From Silene noctiflora (Eukaryota > Streptophyta > Magnoliopsida > Caryophyllales > Caryophyllaceae): a stretch of DNA of 25,107 nt. Each line of letters starts with the position of its first letter. Position 1 is the stretch's first letter. A model generated the notes under the pieces. That model saw nothing but the letters and a program-made list of their open reading frames with translations. It had not been told where the DNA came from and searched no databases. The translations under genes were made by a program, and so were the position numbers. Positions 8,643 to 20,600 of the stretch are shown one piece after another. The stretch is from positions 79,934-105,040 of the forward strand of contig VHZZ01000723.1 of NCBI GenBank assembly GCA_009801015.1, in the 5' to 3' direction.

Positions 8643-11600
8643 TTACAATGGAAGGATTGAACATGATACTAAATCCGGTAGCAATATAAAAGTCACTGAC
8701 CACGCTTGCCGACATCTGACAGCTTCCACCCGAACTGATCTCTTTGGATCATCAAGAACGTTGGATAAAGCTCCCAACACCTATAAATTTAAAAGATAAC
8801 ATCAATTTCAAATTTGGCATGACACTCAAGAGGAGAGCTGACACCGGACTTAACCAGACTGATCTCTACCCGACAACTCAAAACTTGAATTGACCTGATC
8901 GACCCGAACTTGCCCTTACCCTTAAATAGCCGACACCCCAAACATAACCGAAAATGACCCAATATGTGCTCAACCTGAATAATCAGTTTCCCAGTAAACT
9001 CAACAGGGGACTAGATCAGAGAATTCCTCCAGTTCTAATACTCTTATCTGATTTCGCTAGTGAAATAGCTTCTGTTTCTCTAGTAATGAACATAATATAA
9101 TGCATACTAAAAACTAATGAAATAAAAGAATATGCAGGAAACTTTGAATATGTTGAGAAATATTCACCTGCGTTCTCATTGGATAGATTCGCGTATGAGA
9201 CATCGCAGACATTGCAACAAGACACTGGACTGCCGTTTCTCGTACAAGCTGAGCACAGAAATCCAAAGAGATTTTATTAGTAACTTTACACTTCAACAGA
9301 AAGACAGTTAATCAATCGAACAAACTTCAAAGGCAACAAAATGAGTAAGGCAGTCTTAAAGTATCAATGGATAACCTTTTAAGGTTCATATCCTACAACA
9401 GGACAGTCTTGCAGAAGACTAACTGGACTTCAAAACATATGGTACATTTTGTGAAAATGAGTATGAGATCATTATGTAGTCAAAGAAAGAAGTTGCGGAC
9501 AAGGTATTATTAGATACCATTGTGGGTGACGATAGTAGTCAGAGTAGTCCATGTCTGCTTAGTTTCCAAAAATAAATGAACAAGTGATATTCCATACCCC
9601 AAAGATGTCAAAAGCAAAAGACACTGGGTAAAATCAGTCACAGCTAACAGAACAGGTGATATATCAGGCACTACAAAGGTCAAATTAGTTTTATAAGCCG
9701 GTCTCACATTCCCACATTCTTTCTAGAGTCTACCTTTCCATTTCCAAAACCAAAGAAGAAACTACTTCACAAATGAGCTACTCCTACAGGAGGAATGTTT
9801 ATCTATAGTCGCTTTTTAAGGACCAATCACCAATGAGACTCAAAAACCAACCATCTGTTGTGGATACCGTCAGAGATTATGAAAGAGCCATCAGCTAAAT
9901 TACCATTTTATGGGTATATGAGAGAAGTTTGGTTAAGCAATTGATTATAACGTGAGCATTGTCCGAAGCAGTCTCTTGGCCTGAAAATAATAGGGAAGAG
10001 GAAAAGCCATATTCTGTAAGCTCGCAAACATATCAGAAGATAAAGTTGACAAATTTTTTACAAGAACAAGATAGCAGGAACACAAATAAACCGAGCAATC
10101 TCAAAGCAAATTTGTAGCAACTTGAATATTTTTGAAAGAATGTGATATAACAACTCAAACAAAAGACTATAAATCATGAATTTATAACTTACTTCATCTG
10201 CCTTTCAAAAACGATTAAATAGTTACACAGTCAAAATTAAATCACCAAAGAAAACAAAGTCGTCAAAATTGATAAATGCATAAATGCTTCTGTAATACTA
10301 CATACAAAAGAATGGAATAGGGATGCCTTTGAAATAGGGCTTTCTGTGAAACAGGGGTTATTTAAGAAATGAAGGAAAAATACTTCTATGACTAAGAGAT
10401 GTCTCACATTTAACTCTTTAGTTTCATTTTGCCTTGTCATTTATCGCTTTTTGCCAATCGAATCAAAGACTCAATATATGTTTTGGCTTGGAATGTTATT
10501 GAACAGAACAATGCGGCTAGGTAAACTGTTTTGCTTCTAGTATTATGAAGCAGAGTAATTCTCAACGCAACTTTCATGACAGGTCATATATGAAAACAGC
10601 CTAGTAGTGTTTTTGACATGGGATAGGTTGTGTATAACCAACCCCCTTCCCTCTCAATTGGTGAGAGTCTATTTCTCATTGAAAGTGAGTTGTTATTTAC
10701 TTATTTATGGTAAATCGGAAATAATACTTTAATATCTTATTAAAAATTGAAAGTTGTCACTTGTTTTGGGACAATCCAAAAAAACAATATGACCATTCTT
10801 TCCATGACGAAGGAAGAATCTTTTGAGTTTCACTGTAAGGTGGGGAAAAATGCTTGGACACAAGCTAAGGATTTTCACCTTAGCTCCATTAGGTCAATTA
10901 TCATGGTTATGGTACAAGGAGACTCCTATGTCACAGATGACTTCACGTCCCATCGAGTGCATGAAATTGCTAGTGCAATGTCATCACATTGATTCGGTTT
11001 GATGAAACCCCCAGAAGACTCTTCAAAGTTATCAATGTTTTTAGACATTGAAAATTATCCAGGGTGTTCTCTAATTTCCTAGAGAATTCTGTATCTTTTT
11101 AGTGTATTCTTGAGACGTTTGGAGTAATCTAAAGTCGTTTAGAACAATTTAGAATTCTCCAAAATATTCTAATGATGTCAAAAATATTCCAACTTAGGGT
11201 TAAAGGGTCGATGATTCTAGTTGTATCTATATATTCTAGATTGCACTCTAGAGTCTAAATTCATATTCCAAAATAGAGTTGAACGGTCGATGGCTCTAAT
11301 TGTAATCTTATATATTCTAGATTGCACTCCATAACCTGGATTCATGTAATACGATGTAGTGTGTTGTGTGGATTCGAATTCGAGGATGTGTTTGTGTATA
11401 ACTTACCAGAGAACTAAGGAGTGGATGAAGGTTCTATAAATATATACACCAAGACATGTACATTTTCAATTGAGTGATTGAGAGTTTTCTAATCAAGCAT
11501 ACCAAAAAGAGTGTTCTCTATTCATTACAGCCTAGATCCCAAATACTAAGGCACAAAGAGTGAGTGTAAAGCCGTAAGTTCAACCAATGACAATTGAGTG

Positions 11601-14600
11601 AGTAATAAGTACAGATTAGTTTCAGAGGTAAGACCTAGAACTTGAGCTAAATTGGGACCTTGACTTGTTGACGACAAACTATTTATGAATGGAGCATGGG
11701 GCACGCTTGCGCAGGTCAAAGGAAGTCAGTGTGTGACAAACACACAGGTAGCAAACTTAAGCAAACAACCAAAGCTCTGATAGTTGGATATTTTGGGATA
11801 TATGTGTGAATGTTTGAAATTCAATGCATGCAAATGCATGTTATCTAGTATCTACCCCGTATGGATGAATAATGACTAATTTCAGGTACAAAAGACCAGA
11901 AAAGAAAGTTTTCTGATAGAGAACCACTCCAATGAAGTAAAGCCAGTGTGACGAACTGCAACTGCACAATCCTATGAAATGCCACTCGAGAATAAAGGCA
12001 TGCAGTGATAACAACAATGATGCATGTCATAACAACTGGCAAACACAAAACTGAGTCCACCTAGGCCTGACTAGATAACTCTATTTGCAAACCATAGAGA
12101 TCTACAGCCATGTCATGTGTGCAACATTGCCAGAATTTCAGCACCTAGATACGGTTTTTCTACTAACAAAGTCAACTGGGAGCATTTTGTGTTGATTAAT
12201 ACTTCGTAGTACATAACCTAAGTAAATACCAATTAAAGATTCCTAATAAGTAGAGCACATAATTCATACCGTTTTTATCCAATAGTAGACCAGACAAGAC
12301 CAACAAGAGATTATAGATCAAATCTTTATTGATGAGATCCTCACTGAGTACAGCAATAACATCAACGAGTACTGGCAGAAGCTGCAAAGATGGGCCATAG
12401 TGGAAAAACCTCAGCTGCAATTTAGTGTCAAAAAACAAAGACCAACAAAGAGCTCATTTAACCCACGTCTAAGGTGTTTCAGTGACAAACCTTTTTACGT
12501 TCTGCCAAGACGGCTACTAGTGGCGTGTCACAGATAACATGTCCAATTGCCCGGTATAGCGTTGATCTACATTTCACAATTGAATCGTATGAATGTCAAA
12601 AGAAATGGATTCACAAAGCTACAAGCCTAGAAATAAACCAGGTGCTCAAAAAGAAAAAAAGTGTAGCAATCACAAACAGCGTCGCATGGTAGCATTGATT
12701 GACTTGGTCAAGGAAAGGGTTCAACTTCACAAAACACTAATGGGTTCATATTTTCAAACTAAGCACTTTGTCAACCTAGTTAGCTTAAAAATTCCGTTCT
12801 AGTATGGGTGATTTGGTTCACATAAAATTGTAAGGTGATAAGATATCACCATCTACGCAGGGATCAACTGATCCGATAAGCAAAGAAAGATGTATCTATA
12901 AAAAAGTAATATGAAATCCAGATGCCATATGAGTACCTTGCTTCATGTGAAGTTGTCACTGCTGAAGACAAGAAAATTGGCATAAGAAAAGTGAACAAAC
13001 GTTGCTTGTAAAGTGGCCGAACACTTGCATGGAATGTTTTATTTAAACAGTCCTCAGAATCACTCAAAAGAACATGAAATGCATCAGCAGCAGAATTCAT
13101 TAACGAAAGAATCATTCCTTTATTTCTTTCTAACCAGTTACTTTGATCAAATAAGGCTTCCAATTCATTGCTTGACACTAGAAATTTGAAGAAGATCATG
13201 GTTATATCTTTTAGCCTCTCATGTCCCCTCAAGAGCAGCCCTTTCCCTATCCATGCAAGCCCAGAGATGCACTTGGTTTGAAACACAAAGCAATCACCAA
13301 AATTTAGACATGATTCACTTTGATCGACCATTTTGAAACCATCTTGAAGAAAAAAATCTCGGCAGCTTCCCAAAGTCATTCTAATAATTAACTCCAAGAC
13401 ATCATCCAGACACATGTAGCTTTGATTTTGTATTTGACTGTCTTTCAAAGCCATTTTATTAACAATTGAACCCAAAGCCTGAGCCGACGTCACATCACCC
13501 TTTAAGAAATTTACCAGCAGGAACTCTATAACAGCTCGAGTATTAGGTAACTCAGTTTGAGGGTGTAGTGCAATGATTATTGACCCAAATAGTGACATTA
13601 GCCACTTATCTTTACCAGATAAACAATCCATATCTTGTGTTATTTGTAGTCCTTCTAGCTGAGAAGTCACAGATTTAGGTGAGAAAGAGTTGCTTGACGA
13701 GATCACTCTGAAAGCTTTCTGCAGAAGTGTACACTGATCATCCTCCGAGCACATAGTAACCGCTTGCTTAAGTGCTCGTTTTGTTGCATTTAGAAGTTCC
13801 TGATGAAAAGGAAAACAATGAAACATGCTAGTTGCAGCTTTTCGGATCATATTCAGTTTACTTCCAAAAATAAGAGGCACAAAACAGTTGGCACGTGTAA
13901 AGTTAGGGTCATGATTCAGAAAGAACTTGAACAACATCTATCCTTACTTCTCCTGTAACACAAAAATCCAGTTTCATGGCTGCTTCAATATGATCCCATA
14001 TATCAGTGGCAAACCGCAACGGCACACTGCCCAAGCCCTCGACTTTATGATACCTAAATCCACATGAACATTACTCAAATCAACAGCTAGTTCGACTGTA
14101 AATGCCAGAGGTACAAGTTATGGTTTTTCAGTGATCCGAGTTAATGTCTGTGAATAAATTCAAAGAGAGATCACTGGACAACAGATCAAAAGTTGCAGGC
14201 ACATATTAAAAGGGAAAATGATAGAAAAGAAATAATAATAACGTGAATGTCAGCTGCTAACTAAAGTGATAATATTCAGATTCATTGTTTGATAGCCAGC
14301 ATAAAACTCTGACCCACTTTTAGGGTCAAACACGTCCATTTTCAAAAGACACCGTCATCTCTTGGTGGCGAAATATTTTCTGTGAGTCTGTGAGACCACA
14401 ATAGGTACGAAGTAAGTTAACGATGCTAATTCTTTTTCCTCCCTTAATCAACACCTTTTAGACTTATCATCGCCTCAAAGTGAAACACTTCAACCACAAT
14501 ACAATAGCATAAGTCTCTAAATACTTAGAATCTCTACCATCGAGATAGTAGATCAATTGTTGGCGGTGGTCACTTACCGCGGTAAAATGTTGGAGGAGTA

Positions 14601-17600
14601 ACAATCCAAAAGCTGAACCAGTTTTTTAGCTTGTTCCATATCTCCGTCAACCTAACCAAGATACCAGTATAAGAATGTAAGCTTCATATCAGCATACTGG
14701 GCAGAGTGACATTTGGAGAACCCGAGAAGCTAACTACACAGATGGCATAAAAATGTGTGGAAGTGGACCTATGTTAGTATGTTACTCCTACTCCCAGCAA
14801 GTGTCGGAAGGGACACGGTGTATATTTGGCCTAACATGAAGTATTAAAAGTATCGTAAAAGGCGAGATGTCAGAATATTTGACACGTGATATGCAGCCAA
14901 GTGATATGTCGAAGACTTGAAGTAACATAAAAGTGAGCTGTGGACCATCTAATCGGATTCCAAATATAATATAAACCAATCAATCAGCTATTAAAGATTG
15001 AGAGACTTACAAATTTTTTTATAAATATAGCGGACATAGCTTCTTGCAGCGCTTCAACGATTCTCGGCATAAAGCAACGCCCACTAGCACAAATTTCAGA
15101 AAGTGCTTCAAGAGCTAGTGACAAAGGCATTGTAGAAACATCAACTGAAATCAGCGAAATGATCCTCTCAATGACAGTAGACAAATAACTCTCCAACTTT
15201 TCAGGACAAGGATATTCATGGAGAAATGTTCCAATCTCCACCAGGGCATTCAGTGACATTTTCCGCAATGATGTCAAGGTGGGCTTCTCAGTGACAATAG
15301 ATACCAGTGTGACTAATATACCATCAAATATTGATGTTGACACCGGGAGAGAACCACCAGGGAATGTAGCAAGAATCTGAAGACCTTTGACTGCACCACA
15401 AAAGTAGCAACCAGTAGGTAATGTATAAATTAGAATCTAATGTTTGAATTTGACAATTTTCAAAGTTCAGTCAAGAATAAGCGATAAATACATTTTTCAG
15501 GATTCGGTGAAAACACTAAATCATTAAGCACGGTTAACAACGGAACTGATTGAAGGTTATGACGGTTCAGGATAAACAAAAGCAATACAGACAATATTAG
15601 CCACAAGAAAAAAAATACTTCGCTTATCATTCAGAAATTTAATGTATCAAGTTTCCTCCTTCTGAAGAAAAAGCTACAACAAACCATAATCCCAAAATAA
15701 TTCAGTTAAATTAACATGAACCATCATACAAGGCCACTATTACTGTACTAGAAGGTAAAACAAATTATGCCAGCGCCATAATTGCTCCTGTTTCTGAAAG
15801 GGTTATGGGGGTCGAATGAACGCAGCCTAACCTGTATGTTGAAAACAGAGAGAGGCGGTTCTCACAATATAGCAAGCAGGGACAATTTAGTTAAGAGATT
15901 TTGCTCTATATCATCATATATTCATATTCCACAGTCAAAGAATAGCGTGTCTTTGTCCCCGCTGAAAACAGAAAATGAAAAGGCCAAAGATAGGGACCTT
16001 GAGGTTGAAGGAAAAGAGGGAGAACAACAAAAGCAGAGAATCAAACAACAAACAAGAAAAATGAATACCATGGAGAAGCATGCGCTTAATGGAAAAATGA
16101 AAAAAATATAAACAGAACTAGTAATTTAAAGATTCAGGGAACACACGTGCTCGCAATAATTTTCTATTGCTTGCCCTACCTTCTAATTAACATTGTTACA
16201 ATGAGGAAGAATAGGATAAAGAAGAAGAATAGCAAAAGTACTTGTTAGCTTTCATATGTGAAAACATACAGAAACAAGAAAAGAGTGTTCCCGTTATCCA
16301 TAATGAAAACATCCCATTGCCAAACAAAAAAATACCTCTTAAAGAAATATTGGTAATATGGAACATCTCATCAGCAATTGCCAAATCAGAGCCAAATGTC
16401 TTCACCAATAAACTAGAACAACCTACTAGCATCTGGCACCATGTGTCCTCCAGGAAACTTGTACTTGGAGCAAGCCGAGCAGAGGCAGCAGCTAACTCTC
16501 TGCATGCATCAAGAATTTCAACGCACAGAAAAAGGGCGCTAAAATTTAGTTTCTGACAGGCCACATGAGAACCGACCATAACGGCATTTTGGGATGCAGC
16601 ATTAGGCAGAAGCCAAAGAGAGTTGGATAGACGGATAAAGACAGACTCAAAAACCACATTGCATGAAGCGGTAGATGCTTTTGCAACATTAGATAGAAGA
16701 CGGCCAACAGAATGAAGTTTATTTTTGTTTTGTGGCAGGCTCTCATAGCTACCTCCAGAATCAGCTACTGAGTCAATAAGTCTCCTAACGTCCTCATCTT
16801 GAAGAACCAAGTTCAGGAAGCTATAATTTTCAATCGAAACAAGCTTTTGTACTAGATTCATAGCTCCTCTTGTAATTTCACTTTCCTGATAGTCCTGACC
16901 ATGTGGTAAATCCAAAACCAATGAATTATTCTCCGATGTGAAATCACAAATAGCAGCTTTTACTGAACTCCAAATATCCGCAAGATACTTCTCTAATCTT
17001 TCAGGCCCATACTTCTCGGTGCAGTGGCTTAAATATTTTAATGAATCAATCTGCCAACATTGCATCTATCTCAGCGTGAAAAACATTCCAAATTGCCAAT
17101 TGCAGGACAGAAGGACAAAAAATTTGTCTCAATGAGGCACAAGTGTACCACATTTATCGCTAACCTTTGCCAACGGAAGAGTAGAGGCGAGTTTCTCAAG
17201 AAGCAATGGAATGGCAAATGGCTCAAAAAAAGGTGAAGCGGAAAATGCCATCTGTATAACGGAAAATTTGTCAGTTGTACAACATCGAGTAAAAGTAAAG
17301 AGAATGAATGTTTGCAAGGGAAGAAAATTATGCAGAGACTAGAAAGCAAAGCTGAAACTTAACATGGGGTAAGTCGTAGGGACCATCACTATGTAATGCA
17401 ATGCAGTCCACTGAAGAACAAAAGTTGGTACTTTGTGGTGTGTAGTACTTTGTATCAGATTTCCAGCAGTGCAACCAAACTATAGAAGTGTTTCAGACTT
17501 TCAGTCTATCTTTTAAATAAGGTTATTGAATTGTATTCAAATCCTTTTTAAGTGTTAAACGCCATTTTGACTTGGTTAATTTTGTTAAAGAAAACCTTCC

Positions 17601-20600
17601 AAAACCTGTGTAGTTTTGGCAAACCTATTGTCGAGCTCAAGTAGGACCAAAAGAAGGCTATGGGCCGCATGAAATGAGAACTAGAAAAAGTGGGTGGTGG
17701 TTAAATGGAAATGAAATGGGTTGCAACTTGCAAAGACATGATAACAATTTACAGCAAAAGACATCCTTCAATGATTAGTTAAAGCTCCTTTGATAGAAAT
17801 CAAATTGTATCTTTGTCAACTTCACATCAATGCAAAGCCTCCTAAATCCAAACTCAGCATATGAAATAAAGTGATATGATATTAGTTAAAGCTCCATTGC
17901 TATTATCTACCTACTTCACCAACAGCAGACGAAACTTAAGTATTAATATCATATCATCAACAAGGTAGATAATAGGAAATTTAGTTTCTGCAGGAATTTC
18001 AAAACATCGATGATTCATAGCAAATATATTGAACTTCTTATATCATACCATTAAAGCCCTTGAGAGATCATCCCTGCTGACATCAACATCTTCATTCTTT
18101 GGCTGAGAAAGGGAATAGTGGCATCATAATTAGAGAAAAAAAGAGTCAAACTGTCAAACAACCAATATAATGGTAATGAGTTACGCATAATCAGAAACAT
18201 GTCCGAGTTTGTGACGCAAGAAAGAACTTACAAAGCAAACATTCTAACAAGACACGTACCATACTGGGAAAAATGATCATCTTTGGTTAATCAAGCATGC
18301 GGTGCCTTATTAAATGAAAAACAAATTCTGATAGGCACTAAGTCGCTAACAGCATGATTGGCAACTGGATATGAAGTAAAAACTATGAATTGGGACTGAG
18401 TTCAATGTTTGGAAACCACCAGAATTTGGAATTGGATTTGATCCAAATTCTACAAAATTTCAACCTTTGTAAAAAATAAGCCCATTTACAATTAACACCA
18501 ACAACCCTGTCATTTAAAAATCCACCCTCAAAACTCTTGTTCAACGTAATTCAGTGATCTTCTCACTCCTCAACCACGCTCAGTCGCATGTCTAACTATC
18601 TTTTCCTCTCTCCTCTAGGGTTCGAAAAATACCCCAAAAAACTAGTCCAGGATTTCAGACACCATCTCGTCAAATCTTCATAAAATGTTGGCTTAGATAT
18701 CATATTGGGCCCATGAAATATAATAGAAGGTTTGAAACTAATTCTGCCAGATGGGAATTTGAAAGATCCAATTTGGGGGTTTTATTCAAACTTTTAGGGT
18801 TTGTATAAATTTGCAACAAATTTGCAGACAAGAAGCTCAATTATCTATCTTCTTCAATTAGGATTATTTATCCTCGTCAAGTTTTCAATAACAAGTGGTC
18901 AGTCACCAAAGATTTTTCAAAGAGAGTAGTGGATTCATCAACAAAGTAGCTTTCTGTGTTTTTGAGGTGAGGGTTTCTGTAACCAACAAATTCTGGAACC
19001 AGAAAAGTTTTTGACTTTCGAGCGTAACATTTTTGGATTTCAAATTCCTAATTTCAGTTTCTGTATTTTAAAATTACATATCTCAAATAAAAATTGAATT
19101 TGTATATTTAAAATTAGAAGCAAACAGATTTTCATCCAATCATCCACCATAATCATACACATCAAGGTTAAAATAATGACTACTGCACCAAGGCTTCAGA
19201 CTTGAAGCAGTATAAAGCTTGCTACATGAATTCTCTTTTTACAGTAAGGGAGTGTTTGGTTCAAGTAAAAAAGGTATGAGGTATGGGTTTGGAATGAACC
19301 AAACCCATACCAAGTGTTTGCTTGAGAAATATAAGGGTTTCATACCCATACCTCAAACCCATGAGGTATGGGCTTCTCATACCCAAGGAGGGGGGTGGGT
19401 ATGAGATTGATTCCCATGGGTATCAAATAAAAATGGGTAAAACGTGTGAAAACAAAAATTATGATATACCTATTTGATAAAAAAAAGTATCTTTATGATT
19501 TCATAATATCAAGTCATTATTTAAAATATTTTTTTTACATATTTTAACCATAATTTAGTTTGAAACCCATACTACTCAAAATTGAAACAAACACAAGGTA
19601 TGNGGAATCAAGTTCCAACCCCATACCACTAAGGTATGATTCCTGATTCCAAACCCATACCCATGCACGAAACAAACGCTCCCTAACAAAGAATCGATGC
19701 AGTCTCGAGGTACAAAGATTCTAAGCCTTAGAAAAATTATTCTCCATAAATCCATTAATTTTCCAAGAAGAAAAGCTAGATTTAACATACTTAAGCCGTG
19801 CAGAAGTAGCCAACCTTAAATGACTATTGAAGAAAGAAAGCTAAATTCATTCAGCTTACATGAGTGTAGTGGATAGGAAAGTAACGACCTATAGTATCAA
19901 ACAGCTCCTCCGCAACTGATGCAACAGGACCAGCAGGATCAGGATAAATCCGGGACACACACTCCACGATATGAAAAACATGCACCAAACATTGAGGATC
20001 TTTTTCACCCTCAATGGCTTCACAGACACCATATACAAGGTGATCACCCTAAAGCATATTGACAGCACATTAGCTTAAGTATTGAGTTCAAAATGACTAA
20101 ATTAAACAAGTATATCTTACGCATCTCAAGAACATCTAAACTCAATACCAAGAAACTTTTGTCGTGCAAAAACTCCACAGAAGCTATGGACCCCAATAAC
20201 CAGAAACAAAAAATAAGTACTACCCTACTTTCAAATACAAGTAAACCCAGTATTTCATCTTTTGGCACTTTAAGCCCCAAGAGACACCTGTATTTCATCT
20301 TTTGGCTTAATGCAACCTTGGTTTTGTAGTAGAATGAATTCCTTAACTAGGTTCATATGAGGAAAATATGAAACATATTTTCGTTTTGTAACGAAAAGAA
20401 AAAAAAAATATTCCACTAGAAAACATGAATAACCTATTTTCCCAACCATCTATTACCGTTGTCGCCTTTTCTCCTTATGTTCTAGGATAATTAAACAAAG
20501 AAATATTAATTTGAATTTGTTTTTTTAAATGGCATTTTCCATTAAGTATGAAGGCATGCTTCAAAGACCATAACTATTCTTTGGCTTTCGAATATGATAG

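Larger units (their letters stand above)
9981..12269 (-). other. MMS19 intron 16, the longest intron
   Basis: A 2289-base intron. The right third (11795-12269) and left part (9981-10600) show nothing recognisable. Between them lie the hairpin-rich stretch near 10627-10671 (GGTT...AACC and CTCTCA-ATTGG-TGAGAG), a stretch near 10760-10810 that resembles a decayed Stowaway end (TTTTGGGACAATCCAAAA then ATGACGAAGGAAG), and the LTR-like stretch at 11030-11795. Confidence 0.5.

Noticed and set aside
10747-10992. 81-codon plus-strand frame in MMS19 intron 16
   Set aside because: No recognisable domain, and its first part resembles a decayed Stowaway end (TTTTGGGACAATCCAAAA, then ATGACGAAGGAAG).
12864-13937. 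Long minus-strand frame beginning MLFKFFLNHD as an independent gene start
   Set aside because: Its first part lies in MMS19 intron 13. The real exon starts at 13799 after an AG acceptor, and the frame's end runs past the exon 14 donor at 12937 into intron.
15782-16111. 109-codon plus-strand frame, Lys/Glu/Gln-rich
   Set aside because: Lies wholly inside MMS19 intron 10 in purine-rich DNA, with no known motif and no splice or promoter support.
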